The notes: a model not told the origin generated them from the sequence alone. Numbered from the stretch's first letter, positions 7,633-15,892 are shown. The stretch: DNA of 24,103 nt from an uncultured Eubacterium sp. (GCA_910585745.1 CAJUFM010000045.1:1-24103), one strand, 5' to 3'. Made by a program: numbers and translations.

Positions 7633-9169
7633 AGGCTGCCTCCATCCCCCAGTATTTCCGATTGACGGATTTGTAAAGTGATGCCTGCAGCAAATGCACT
7701 TCCTGGATTTCTCCGCTCTGCTCTAAGTCTGCCCGTGTCCGCGCCACCCGCAGCATCCTTTCAGCCCCTCTCGCGGAAAGCCCTAGCTGCTCCCGGAGAT
7801 CTTCAAAACACCTCTGCTCTGCCTTTCCCAGTCTGCAGTATTTTTTCAGCAGCCTTCCTGTGAGCTGGCTGTTCCGCGTGATTTTTTCATCCCGGTAGCG
7901 CCGGGTCTGAATCTCTCTTGCCCTCTGAACCTGTCTGCGGATCTCCGCGCTTGCCTTTCCCCGGCACTTTTTATCCTCGCCGGGGCTCCGATCCATCTCC
8001 ACACAGATATCCATGCGGTCAAGAAGTGGTTCGCTGATCCTGGAAAGATAACTCTGGATCTGTCCCTGGGTGCACCGGCATCGGCTGATATCCGGATAAT
8101 ACCCGCATTTGCAAGGATTCATTGCCCCCACAACGATCATGTCCGCCGGAAAAGCATAAGAATGCCCCAGTCTTGCTATATGAATCTGTCCCTCTTCCAT
8201 GGGCTGCCTCAGCATCTCTAATGTGTTTTTGTCAAACTCTGGAAGTTCATCCAAAAACAGCACGCCATTGTGGGAAAGAGTTATCTCACCGGGAATCGGG
8301 TCTTTTCCGCCCCCCGCCATAGCCGCTGCCGGAATGCTGTGGTGTGGCGCCCGAAAGGGACTTTGTAATACCAGTGGCATATCCTCTCTGAGAAGACCTG
8401 CGATGCCATATATTTTAGTAAGTTCCACCGCCTCTTCCCTGTCCAGTATCGGCAGTATTCCGGGAATCCTTTTCGCCAGCATGGTCTTCCCTGTTCCCGG
8501 CGCTCCGATCAGTAATATATTATGTCCCCCGCTTATGGCTGTCACCAGCGCTGTCTTTGCATTTTCCTGTCCATGTACCTCGTCGAAATCTTCCCAGCTA
8601 TTTTCCTCTGGCTCCCGGCGCAGGGAATTCAGATCCACCCGTACAGGAGAAAGTTCCAGAACTCCCTTTAAATATTCCACCGCCTCAAGAAGCGTATTTA
8701 CCCCGATGATATCGATGCCATCTACCATTGCGGCCTCCCTGGCATTCTCTTTTGGCAGAAGAAACCGGCGGAAACCTTCTTTTTTCGCCTGCAATGCCAT
8801 GGCGAGCGCCCCCTGGATGCTGCAGATATGTCCATTCAGACCAAGTTCTCCTGCCATCAGTATGGATTTGTCTTTATTCTGTGGAATCATGCCGGAAGCG
8901 GCAAGTAAAGAAACTGCGATAGGAAGATCGTAACCAGATCCGTCCTTTCTAAGATCTGCCGGAGAAAGATTGACCGTGATCCGTTTAGCGGGAATGCGGA
9001 ATCCTGAATTCTGGAGTGAGATCCGCACCCTCTCCCTCGCTTCTTTTACAGCGGAAGCAAGGACTCCCACCATATGAAAGACAGGCAGACCATTGGAAAC
9101 GTCTGCCTCAACCTGGATAATACGTGCCTCAAGTCCTGTGATACCGGCACCGTATACTTTACTGTACAA
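7622..9169 (-). CDS. comM: ComM/YifB-family AAA+ ATPase (Mg-chelatase-like)
   Basis: In transforming bacteria ComM is a hexameric helicase that promotes branch migration during integration of foreign DNA; its role in Clostridia is less studied. The product is 515 residues. It has an N-terminal ribosomal-S5/Lon-like domain (1-120), a Mg-chelatase AAA+ domain with Walker A GAPGTGKT (222-229) and Walker B LFLDE (304-308), a Cys-rich segment NPCKCGYYPDISRCRC (351-366), and a Mg-chelatase-type C-terminal domain to about 505. The start codon is TTG at 9169, preceded by AAGGGGG 9 bases away; the encoded (M)YSKVYGAGITGLEA matches the usual family N-terminus, so an internal start is unlikely. It is first gene of a probable comM-dprA-topA operon. 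Confidence 0.95.
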   Translation of the reverse strand: MYSKVYGAGITGLEARIIQVEADVSNGLPVFHMVGVLASAVKEARERVRISLQNSGFRIPAKRITVNLSPADLRKDGSGYDLPIAVSLLAASGMIPQNKDKSILMAGELGLNGHICSIQGALAMALQAKKEGFRRFLLPKENAREAAMVDGIDIIGVNTLLEAVEYLKGVLELSPVRVDLNSLRREPEENSWEDFDEVHGQENAKTALVTAISGGHNILLIGAPGTGKTMLAKRIPGILPILDREEAVELTKIYGIAGLLREDMPLVLQSPFRAPHHSIPAAAMAGGGKDPIPGEITLSHNGVLFLDELPEFDKNTLEMLRQPMEEGQIHIARLGHSYAFPADMIVVGAMNPCKCGYYPDISRCRCTQGQIQSYLSRISEPLLDRMDICVEMDRSPGEDKKCRGKASAEIRRQVQRAREIQTRRYRDEKITRNSQLTGRLLKKYCRLGKAEQRCFEDLREQLGLSARGAERMLRVARTRADLEQSGEIQEVHLLQASLYKSVNRKYWGMEAAYER

Positions 9170-9240
9170 TAAATGTTTCCCCCTTTATTTGTCCTGACTT
9201 CAGCACAACATCTGTGCCTGGGAGAAAACTGCCTGATTCG

Positions 9241-9270
9241 AGTATAGCACCAGGTCTCACTGGTTGTCCA
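9241..9270 (-). promoter_or_regulatory. Sigma-A-type promoter for comM-dprA-topA
   Basis: On the minus strand TGGACA (9270-9265) and TATACT (9246-9241) are 18 bases apart, with TG one base before the -10 box (TGCTATACT). The -35 box lies within the last codons of nrdR. Transcription would begin near 9234, leaving a leader of about 65 bases that can form a small GCACA/TGTGC hairpin before the TTG start of comM. Five of six bases match consensus in each box. Read by eye; not tested. Confidence 0.55.
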
Positions 9271-9712
9271 GTATTTTTTTTATCTCATCCATAAATGTAT
9301 TTACGTCTTTAAATTCCCGGTAAATGGAGGCAAATCTTACATAAGCCACCGGATCCAGGCCTTTCAGCCGCTCCATGACCACCTCTCCAATATACTGGCT
9401 GGGAACTTCTTTTTTTTCAAGATTAAAGATCTCCGTCTCAACACTGTCCACCACTTGATTGATCTGGTCGATAGAGATAGGCAGCTTCGTACAGGACCGA
9501 AACAGACCTCTCTCGATCTTGGACCGGTCATAAGGTTCTCTTGTCATATCTTTTTTGATCACTACAAGGGGGATCGTCTCTAATTTTTCGTAAGTTGTAA
9601 ATCTCTTGTCACATTTTTCACACTGTCTCCTGCGACGGATGGAGCTGTTATCATCCGCTGGTCTGGAATCGATCACCTTTGTATTTTCTTCTCCGCAAAA
9701 TGGACACTTCAT
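9257..9712 (-). CDS. nrdR: Transcriptional repressor NrdR
   Basis: NrdR senses ATP/dATP through an ATP-cone and represses ribonucleotide reductase genes by binding NrdR boxes. The product is 151 residues, the standard size. The N-terminal zinc ribbon has two Cys pairs, CPFC (3-6) and CEKC (31-34), followed by RFTTYE. The ATP-cone covers about 49-139, opening VIKKDMTREPYDRSKIERG. The ATG at 9712 has AAAGGAA upstream. It follows the ylmC-like gene by about 80 bases and is probably co-transcribed with it. The ribonucleotide reductase target genes are not in this window. Confidence 0.97.
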   Translation of the reverse strand: MKCPFCGEENTKVIDSRPADDNSSIRRRRQCEKCDKRFTTYEKLETIPLVVIKKDMTREPYDRSKIERGLFRSCTKLPISIDQINQVVDSVETEIFNLEKKEVPSQYIGEVVMERLKGLDPVAYVRFASIYREFKDVNTFMDEIKKILDNQ

Positions 9713-9793
9713 GGCTAAGTTCCTTTCCGATTATTATTGTTTTTATAGTCCTTTTCTATGATAATCGATTATTTACTTCACGTAAAGATGTTT
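9713..9793 (-). other. ylmC-nrdR gap with a 12-bp palindrome
   Basis: This 81-base AT-rich gap contains the perfect palindrome ATAATCGATTAT at 9761-9772 and a small TTTAC/GTAAA hairpin next to it. No strong terminator is visible. The palindrome does not resemble the published NrdR box (ACACwATATATwGTGT type), so I do not call it an operator. Confidence 0.3.
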
Positions 9794-10060
9794 TTAACAT
9801 TTTTTTCTTGCTTTTTCCACATTGATCTCCACCAGGATGACATCGGCACCGATCTGCCGTATACAGGACAGGTCGATCACAAACTCTTCTTCTTTCCCAA
9901 AGATCCCAAAGAATTTGCAGGGACCTGGCACTATAATATGGCTGATGCATCCCTTACAAAGATCAAAGATCATGTCCTCTACATATCCAAGTCTCTCACC
10001 ATCACATACGTTAATTACTTCTTTTTCCTTTAATTCACAGATCCTCATTTTCCAGCTCAC
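9794..10060 (-). CDS. YlmC/YmxH-family PRC-barrel sporulation-associated protein
   Basis: The product is 84-88 residues and forms one PRC-barrel-like domain. The conserved start MRICELKEKEVINVCDGERL and the central GYVEDMIFDLCKG match the YlmC/YmxH family, which in Bacillus and Clostridia often sits near sigG and is annotated as sporulation-related without a known biochemical role. Two starts are possible: GTG 10060 (preceded by CGGGG) and ATG 10048, which gives the family's usual N-terminus; I favour 10048. No membrane segment or signal peptide is present. It diverges from sigG and precedes nrdR. Confidence 0.85.
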   Translation of the reverse strand: MSWKMRICELKEKEVINVCDGERLGYVEDMIFDLCKGCISHIIVPGPCKFFGIFGKEEEFVIDLSCIRQIGADVILVEINVEKARKKC

Positions 10061-10248
10061 ACTTCTGCCCCGGGAACAGGAATCCAGTTTTCCTCAATCC
10101 GGAAGCAATTATATTTTTATAAATCTATGATTTCAGAGAATATTTCATTCATTTATGAGCAGAATATTTTACAGAATCAAATGGTGCGCCATCACTTCAT
10201 CAACAGGCTCACTTCTCAAATAATTCACCGGCATGGAGGTCTGTCACT
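10061..10248. other. Divergent intergenic region between ylmC and sigG
   Basis: This 188-base region must hold promoters in both directions. The ylmC side has a good sigma-A-type site (separate entry). For sigG I could not read a convincing sigma-F, sigma-G or sigma-E promoter. A direct repeat AGAATATTT occurs at 10137-10145 and 10161-10169, but in AT-rich DNA that may be chance. The sigG Shine-Dalgarno is very strong (GGAGGT, 10235-10240, 8 bases before the ATG). Confidence 0.4.
10108..10136 (-). promoter_or_regulatory. Sigma-A-type promoter for the ylmC-like gene
   Basis: On the minus strand CTGAAA (10136-10131) and a perfect TATAAT (10113-10108) are separated by 17 bases. Transcription would begin near 10101, giving a leader of about 50 bases before the ATG at 10048. 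The -35 box is only a 4/6 match. Read by eye. Confidence 0.45.
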
Positions 10249-11025
10249 ATGGCACAATATAAAGTCGAAATATGCGGAGTAAATACAAGCAAACTTCCCC
10301 TCTTAACCGAAGATGAAAAAGAACAGCTCTTTAAAGAAATTGCCAAGGGAAATAAAGAGGCAAGAGACACTTATATCAAAGGAAATCTCCGTCTCGTCCT
10401 CAGTATCATCCAGCGCTTTACCAACTCAAATGAGAACATTGACGATCTGTTTCAGATTGGCTGTATCGGTCTGATCAAGGCTATTGATAATTTTGATGTC
10501 ACGCTGAACGTCAAATTCAGCACCTATGCTGTACCTATGATCATTGGAGAAGTCCGGCGCTTCCTCCGGGACAACAACTCAATCCGGGTCAGCCGCTCCC
10601 TGAGAGATATCGCCTATAAGGCGATCTACACCAAAGAAGCTATGATGAAAAAATCAGATCACGAGCCTACTATTGAAGATATTGCAAAGGAACTTGATGT
10701 GCCGGCAGAAGACATCGTCTTCGCCCTGGATGCCATACAGAGCCCCGTCTCTCTGTATGAGCCTGTTTATTCAGAGGGGGGAGATACCCTTTATATCATG
10801 GACCAGATCAGTGATACAAAAAATAAAGAGGCAAACTGGGTGGAAATGCTCTCTCTGCGGGAAGCTATGAAATCTCTTCCCGAACGGGAAAAAAACATCA
10901 TTGATCTCCGTTATTTTCAAGGAAAGACCCAGATGGAGGTAGCAGAGGAAATCCACATCTCCCAGGCCCAGGTCTCCCGTCTGGAAAAGAACGCATTGGG
11001 GATCATGAAGACAGCCCTGGCATAA
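10249..11025 (+). CDS. sigG: RNA polymerase sporulation sigma factor SigG
   Basis: Sigma-G directs late forespore transcription (spore protection, germination proteins) after engulfment. The product is 258 residues, family size. It begins MAQYKVEICGVNTSKLPLL, which is diagnostic for SigG rather than SigF. Region 2 is intact (NLRLVLSIIQRF, DDLFQIGCIGLIKAIDNFD, KFSTYAVPMIIGEVRRFLRD), region 3 follows (IRVSRSLRDIAYKA), and region 4 ends with the helix-turn-helix TQMEVAEEIHISQAQVSRLE. It is the only plus-strand gene in the window, it is followed by a strong terminator, and it diverges from ylmC. Its presence implies an endospore former, or descent from one. The sigE-spoIIGA neighbours common elsewhere are absent here. 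Confidence 0.97.
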   Translation: MAQYKVEICGVNTSKLPLLTEDEKEQLFKEIAKGNKEARDTYIKGNLRLVLSIIQRFTNSNENIDDLFQIGCIGLIKAIDNFDVTLNVKFSTYAVPMIIGEVRRFLRDNNSIRVSRSLRDIAYKAIYTKEAMMKKSDHEPTIEDIAKELDVPAEDIVFALDAIQSPVSLYEPVYSEGGDTLYIMDQISDTKNKEANWVEMLSLREAMKSLPEREKNIIDLRYFQGKTQMEVAEEIHISQAQVSRLEKNALGIMKTALA

Positions 11026-11044
11026 TTCAATGGCAGCAAACCAA

Positions 11045-11089
11045 AAAGAACAGCTTCCTATCTAACTTTAAATAGGAAACTGTTTTTTT
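11045..11089. terminator. Strong intrinsic terminator after sigG, probably bidirectional
   Basis: AACAG-c-TTCCTAT pairs with ATAGGAA-a-CTGTT (arms 11049-11061 and 11072-11084) around a 10-base loop, a 12-bp stem with one mismatch, followed on the plus strand by a run of T (to 11089). The A-run before the left arm becomes CTTTTTGG on the minus strand, so the same hairpin can also end the uxuB transcript coming from the right. The following bases hold a short TTCTTAGG direct repeat. Confidence 0.85.
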
Positions 11090-11116
11090 CTTAGGATTTT
11101 TTCTTAGGTTTTATTC

Positions 11117-12730
11117 TTATTTTACATATTTCTTCAATGTGCTTCGGATCGCACCTTTACCGGATGTCAGCTCGGCAAACATGCCTTCCACCTTCTCACC
11201 GAGACCCGCCTCATACAGATTCACACCAAAGATGGTCTCATCTTTCAGAATGGGCTCCAGTGCAGCATGCACATCCGTCTCTTCTCCAAGTTTTACCCCG
11301 GCAACGTATTTTTTTACTTTTTCTAACAGAGGATCTGGACTCTGTTCAAATTCTTCACCGTCGTCATTGATGCCCATGAGATAGCGGCACCAGCCAGCCA
11401 GCACCAGAGGGATCAGTGTCAAGGATTTTACATCCAGTGTATCGCTAGCCAGATAGGATTTGATCGTTTCTCCAAACCGAACAGAAAGCTTCTGGGAGGT
11501 ATCTGTGGCGATCCGCTGAGGTGAATCCGGCATAAAGGGATTCGGAAATCTCAATTTTAGCACAGCACCAGCAAAATCCTTCGGATCAATAACTCCTGGG
11601 TCTACTACCACCGGCATTCCTTCTTCGTAGCACATTTTTTCAATAAGAGCAGACAATTCTGCATCTTTCATCTCTTCATGGATAGAGGTATGGGATAACA
11701 GACAGCCATACACAGCCAGCGCAGTGTGAAGTGGATTCAGGCAGGTACAAACCTTCATTCTCTCCACTTTATCTACCGTCTCTTTGTCGGTAAAAAGAAC
11801 ACCCGCTTTTTCCAGCGGCGGTCTTCCATTGGGGAAAGAGTCTTCAATCACTAGATACCCTGTTTCCTCAGAATTCACAAAAGGCGAAGTATAGGTGTTA
11901 CGGCTGGTAATGATCAGCTCTGTATCTTCAAAACCATCCTCTTCCAGCATCTTTTTCACATTTTCATCCGGCCTCGGAGTAATCTTATCGATCATGGAGC
12001 AGGGGAAGGATACCTTCGAAGGATCCTTCATGAAATCCTCAAATTCTTTCTCCACCATTCCATTCTTCGTCCACGCCTCTACAAAGGCCATGACGCCTGC
12101 TTTCAGCTTATCTCCGTTATGAGAACAGTTATCCATACTGGACAGGGCGATCGGCGCCTTACAGGTCTGATAACGGCGGTAGCATAATGCCGCGATCCGT
12201 CCCATAAGATGTCCCTGGTTCTCCATTGACTCTTTAAATCCAGCTTCTACCACCGGAAGAATATCTCCCTTTCCGTCATAAAGACTATAGCCCTTCTCAG
12301 TAATAGTAAAACTTGCAATCTGCAACGACGGGGATTCAAAAATCTCAAATAGCCTGGAAAAGTCTTCCGGAACTGACTGGTCTGCCACCAGTGCCTCTAC
12401 AACGCTCCCCACCACCTTTTTCTCAATGGTTCCATTGGATTTCAAAACCACGGATAGACTGAGGGAATCATATGGTTTATAAGCTTTTGTGATGATCTCG
12501 TGGTCAAAGCTCTCCGCCACGATCACACCCTTGTCATATGCGCCGCTGTTTAGCAATCTCTGAAGTATTTCAGCCGGAAATGCCCGGAAAATATTTCCTG
12601 CTCCAAAATGAACCCATACGGGATTCCTCTTCGTGTTTTTCTTTACGGCTTCCCGGTCATACTCTGGCAGTTCATATCCTTTTGCCTTCCAGTCACCGGA
12701 AATTTCCTTTTGCAAATCTGTCAATTTCAT
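11117..12730 (-). CDS. uxuB: Fructuronate reductase (D-mannonate oxidoreductase), mannitol dehydrogenase family
   Basis: UxuB reduces D-fructuronate to D-mannonate with NADH in glucuronate catabolism. The product is 537 residues, longer than the E. coli enzyme (about 486). An N-terminal Rossmann motif is at about 38-50 (VWVHFGAGNIFRAF). The long-chain polyol dehydrogenase stretches SMDNCSHNG (about 198-206) and FPCSMIDKITP (about 242-252) follow, and the catalytic region KVCTCLNPLHTALA has Lys326, Asn332 and His335. In well-studied members Lys and Asn are one residue closer (K-x4-N-x2-H); here it is K-x5-N-x2-H. It is the last gene of the cluster, 22 bases after uxuA. A tagaturonate reductase (UxaB) is the main alternative; the adjacent uxuA favours UxuB. 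Confidence 0.85.
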   Translation of the reverse strand: MKLTDLQKEISGDWKAKGYELPEYDREAVKKNTKRNPVWVHFGAGNIFRAFPAEILQRLLNSGAYDKGVIVAESFDHEIITKAYKPYDSLSLSVVLKSNGTIEKKVVGSVVEALVADQSVPEDFSRLFEIFESPSLQIASFTITEKGYSLYDGKGDILPVVEAGFKESMENQGHLMGRIAALCYRRYQTCKAPIALSSMDNCSHNGDKLKAGVMAFVEAWTKNGMVEKEFEDFMKDPSKVSFPCSMIDKITPRPDENVKKMLEEDGFEDTELIITSRNTYTSPFVNSEETGYLVIEDSFPNGRPPLEKAGVLFTDKETVDKVERMKVCTCLNPLHTALAVYGCLLSHTSIHEEMKDAELSALIEKMCYEEGMPVVVDPGVIDPKDFAGAVLKLRFPNPFMPDSPQRIATDTSQKLSVRFGETIKSYLASDTLDVKSLTLIPLVLAGWCRYLMGINDDGEEFEQSPDPLLEKVKKYVAGVKLGEETDVHAALEPILKDETIFGVNLYEAGLGEKVEGMFAELTSGKGAIRSTLKKYVK

Positions 12731-12752
12731 GATCTTACTGTCCTTTCCAAAT

Positions 12753-13826
12753 TCATTTACTATTTTTCTTGATAGCTTCCCAAAGACCGTTCAGATAAGC
12801 CACACCCAGAGCCCGGTCATAGAGCCCGTACCCCGGTCTTGCCTGCTCATCCCAGATCATTCTGCCATGGTCCGGACGGATCACACCGTCAAAGCCCATG
12901 TCAATCAATGCCTTTACAATCTCGTACATATCAAAATTACCATCGGAAGAAAGATGGGACACCTCATGGAACAGGTCATCATTTTCATATTTGATATTCC
13001 GGATATGGGCAAAATGTATTCTCTCAGCAATCTTCGGATTGCGGATGATCTTCGGCAGGTCATTATTCAGATTACTTCCCAGGGAGCCGGTACAGAAAGT
13101 AAATCCGTTATAAATGCTGTCATTCAGGGAAGCGATCTTTAACAGATCCTCCTCGCAGGTTACAATCCTTGGAAGTCCGAACACATCCCATGCCGGATCG
13201 TCTGGATGAACCGCCATCTTGATCTGGTATTTTTCGCAGACTGGCATAATGCCATCGAGAAAATACTTAAAATTCTCCCGAAGCTTGTCCGCTGTCACGT
13301 CTTTGTATTTTTCAAACAGTTCCATGATCTCTGCCTTACGGTTTGGTTCCCAGCCAGGCATAACGAAACCGCCACTGGCTTTTTCAATACGGTCAAACAT
13401 CTCACTGGCATCGATCCCGTCAATGATAGAGGAATCATAGGCAAGGGCTGTGGAACCATCTTCCAGAGGCATCGCAAGATCTGTCCTGGTCCAGTCAAAA
13501 ACCGGCATAAAATTATAGCATACCAGATGAATCCCCGCTTTTCCCACTGCCTCTAAAGACTTCCTGTAGTTTTCGATCAACTGGTCACGGGCCGGCAGAC
13601 CGATCTTGATGTCCTCATGGACATTGATACTCTCAATCCCTGTCAGCTGCAGTCCTTTTGCCTCCACTTCCTGTTTCCTTTTCATAACATCCTCATAGGT
13701 CCATGGTTCTCCTGCCGGGATGTCATGAAGTGCTGTGATAACTCCGGTTACTCCTGGTATCTGGCGGATCTGTTCCAATGTCACACTGTCATTTCCCTCT
13801 CCATACCATCTTAATGTCATTTCCAT
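12753..13826 (-). CDS. uxuA: Mannonate dehydratase UxuA
   Basis: UxuA dehydrates D-mannonate to 2-keto-3-deoxy-D-gluconate (EC 4.2.1.8) in the cytoplasm. The product is 357 residues, usual for the shorter Gram-positive type. It is a xylose-isomerase-like TIM barrel: opening MTLRWYGEGNDSVTLEQIRQ, then MAVHPDDPAWDVFGLPR (about residues 204-220), FAHIRNIKYEN, and RPDHGRMIWDEQARPGYGLY near the C-terminus, all strongly conserved. Two ATGs (13826 and 13820) are close together; 13826 is better spaced from AAGGAAAGGAAG. It lies between GH67 and uxuB, so glucuronic acid released by GH67 probably enters this branch. Confidence 0.95.
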   Translation of the reverse strand: MEMTLRWYGEGNDSVTLEQIRQIPGVTGVITALHDIPAGEPWTYEDVMKRKQEVEAKGLQLTGIESINVHEDIKIGLPARDQLIENYRKSLEAVGKAGIHLVCYNFMPVFDWTRTDLAMPLEDGSTALAYDSSIIDGIDASEMFDRIEKASGGFVMPGWEPNRKAEIMELFEKYKDVTADKLRENFKYFLDGIMPVCEKYQIKMAVHPDDPAWDVFGLPRIVTCEEDLLKIASLNDSIYNGFTFCTGSLGSNLNNDLPKIIRNPKIAERIHFAHIRNIKYENDDLFHEVSHLSSDGNFDMYEIVKALIDMGFDGVIRPDHGRMIWDEQARPGYGLYDRALGVAYLNGLWEAIKKNSK

Positions 13827-13861
13827 ATACTATTCTTCCTTTCCTTACAAAATAAAATACA

Positions 13862-15880
13862 TCAGGGGTAGATTTTTCTTCCTTTTTCATCACCAATCCC
13901 ACATTTACGGTAAAAATATGTATTCACACGGTCACGCCATTCCCTTGCATTCACGAGCTGTCTCTCAAAACGCTCCGCCACACAGGAAAAAGCCCGGTCT
14001 GGAATTTTACCTTTGAGGGTATTCCAGCTTTTCTGCATCGCCTCCACCTCCTGGACTCCTTCAAAATGAGTGTCATATATGTGCTGGATCAATGTTTTTC
14101 CAGTTTTTAACACATATGTATATGGAACGTGATGGAAGAAAAGCAACAATTCCTCCGGGCATTTCTCCATATCACCATAAAGGGAGCACCAGGGTTCATT
14201 GTACTGGGTCACATACCCGGTCCCTTTTTCAGTCCGGTCCACACCGATCCCATGGAGATCCGCCCGGTGATAGGTCCCCCAGCGGTCATATTCGTACCCG
14301 TCGATATCCGGTCCATAATGATAATGAGGGGTAACCATCCAGCCGATTCCCAAAGGGGCATTGTACTTTTCATAAGTCCCCCAGGAGCTGCACAACATGG
14401 GCACGATGACCTCTGTCACTTCCCTGGAACTGCCAAAAGACAACCTTGTCCACTCCCTGGCAATCTGCTCGGCACTCAGGGAGGCATCCATCGCCAGACG
14501 CCCAAATCCATACAGATTTGCTGCTGCAAGATCATTTCCCGTCCAGTTCTCATCATCCCCGGTATTGATCACACCGGCGATACCGCACAGGTTCTGACCA
14601 TAACACGTTCCGGAGACTACCCTTTCCACGGTGGTTCCCTCTCCTTCCCCATAGGTATCAAAAGAGAGGATTTCCTTCCACATCGGGATCAGATAGCAGA
14701 GATCGATCTGCTGTCCGGTATATTCCTGGGCAATCTGTACTTCAAGGATCATATTGGTCTTTTTAAGCCCTCCAAAGAGTGGCGATACCGGCTCTCTGAC
14801 CTGAAAATCCATAGGCCCGTTCTTAATCTGAAGAATCACATTGTCATCAAAACTGCCATCCAATTCCATAAAATGATCATAGGCAGCCCTGGCACGGTCC
14901 GTCTTGTGATCCCTCCAGTCCTGGCCACAGTTATATACAAAGCACCTCCACACGACGATACCGCCGTAGGGCGCCAGCGCCCTGGCAAGCATATTGGCAC
15001 CCTCAGCATGGGTTCTTCCATAAGTAAAGGGACCTGGTCTTCCCTCGGAATCCGCTTTTACCAAAAATCCACCAAATTCAGGAATGACTTCGTAAATATG
15101 CTTCACGGCCTGTTCCCACCATCTTATCACATCCGGATCCAGAGGGTCTGATACCGGAATATTTCCCAGCTCCATTGGAGCTGCAAAATTTACACTAAGG
15201 AAAAGTTTTATGCCATATCTGCCAAACAGATCCGCATATTTTTTCACCATGTCCAGATATACATCTGTGATGAGATAAGTCTCCCTTTTGTGCACATTTA
15301 CGTTATTGATCACAATAGCGTTTGTACCAATGGAAGCCATCAGCCGGGCGTACATTTCTGTTCTATCGCTGTAGTGCATTTTGTAATCCTCATAAAAGAA
15401 GGACTGCCCGGAATACCCTCTCTCAATACTCCCGTTCATATCATCCCAGTGATCCATGATCCGGAGAGGCATCGCCGGCGTACAACGATAGGGCAATGAG
15501 TCTTCCAGTTCCTCAAGACAAACCATCCGTACAAAGGCAAATACCCCCTGTAACAATGCTTCTTCAGATTTCCCGGTGATGATCATACTTCCATCTTCTT
15601 CTGTGATCATGAAAGTCTGGTATGCCAGTGCCTCTTTACAGTCAGAAACTTCCAGCCCCGGATCCACTTCCATATAAACCCCTGGTTCTTCAATGGCATC
15701 GCCTAAAAGCTCCAGGGACTCTCCCAGCAGCTGTGCCATGGATGTACAATACTCTTCCCCCGCTGTGGCAGCAATCTTTCCCTCCGCCATCATCACAGGA
15801 TGATAGAAACACGCTCTTTTCTGCTCTTCTGGCAGTTCTTTATAATCCAGCCAGCATTTCGTATAGTTTGCAGTGTTCAT
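13862..15880 (-). CDS. aguA: Alpha-glucuronidase, glycoside hydrolase family 67
   Basis: GH67 enzymes release (4-O-methyl-)D-glucuronic acid from the non-reducing-end xylose of aldouronic acids, after import. The ATG start at 15880 gives 672 residues. A TTG at 15892 extends the frame, but it lies inside the Shine-Dalgarno (TTGGAGG) and is not the start. Catalytic candidates are Glu279 (in KADSEGRPGPF), Asp358 (KNGPMDFQVREP) and Glu386 (QIAQEYTGQ). Their spacings of 79 and 28 match the Glu285/Asp364/Glu392 set of the Geobacillus enzyme as I recall it. There is no signal peptide, so the enzyme is cytoplasmic and depends on the importer. The GH3 stop is 12 bases upstream, so the genes are coupled. 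Assignment is strong. Confidence 0.95.
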   Translation of the reverse strand: MNTANYTKCWLDYKELPEEQKRACFYHPVMMAEGKIAATAGEEYCTSMAQLLGESLELLGDAIEEPGVYMEVDPGLEVSDCKEALAYQTFMITEEDGSMIITGKSEEALLQGVFAFVRMVCLEELEDSLPYRCTPAMPLRIMDHWDDMNGSIERGYSGQSFFYEDYKMHYSDRTEMYARLMASIGTNAIVINNVNVHKRETYLITDVYLDMVKKYADLFGRYGIKLFLSVNFAAPMELGNIPVSDPLDPDVIRWWEQAVKHIYEVIPEFGGFLVKADSEGRPGPFTYGRTHAEGANMLARALAPYGGIVVWRCFVYNCGQDWRDHKTDRARAAYDHFMELDGSFDDNVILQIKNGPMDFQVREPVSPLFGGLKKTNMILEVQIAQEYTGQQIDLCYLIPMWKEILSFDTYGEGEGTTVERVVSGTCYGQNLCGIAGVINTGDDENWTGNDLAAANLYGFGRLAMDASLSAEQIAREWTRLSFGSSREVTEVIVPMLCSSWGTYEKYNAPLGIGWMVTPHYHYGPDIDGYEYDRWGTYHRADLHGIGVDRTEKGTGYVTQYNEPWCSLYGDMEKCPEELLLFFHHVPYTYVLKTGKTLIQHIYDTHFEGVQEVEAMQKSWNTLKGKIPDRAFSCVAERFERQLVNAREWRDRVNTYFYRKCGIGDEKGRKIYP

Positions 15881-15892
15881 TCTTTCCTCCAA

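Noticed and set aside
8199..8933. 244-residue open frame on the plus strand, Ser/Pro-rich
   Set aside because: Antisense to the comM AAA+ region; no family resemblance and no ribosome-binding site.
10137..10169. AGAATATTT direct repeat upstream of sigG
   Set aside because: Short, AT-rich and not aligned with any promoter element I can identify; noted only in the intergenic entry.
11085..11117. TTCTTAGG direct repeats just after the sigG terminator
   Set aside because: Two to three 6-8 base copies in a T-rich stretch; probably slippage of low-complexity DNA with no functional sign.
14129..15151. 340-residue open frame on the plus strand
   Set aside because: It lies entirely antisense to the confidently assigned GH67 gene, has no Shine-Dalgarno, and a low-complexity His/Pro/Ile-rich composition typical of shadow frames.
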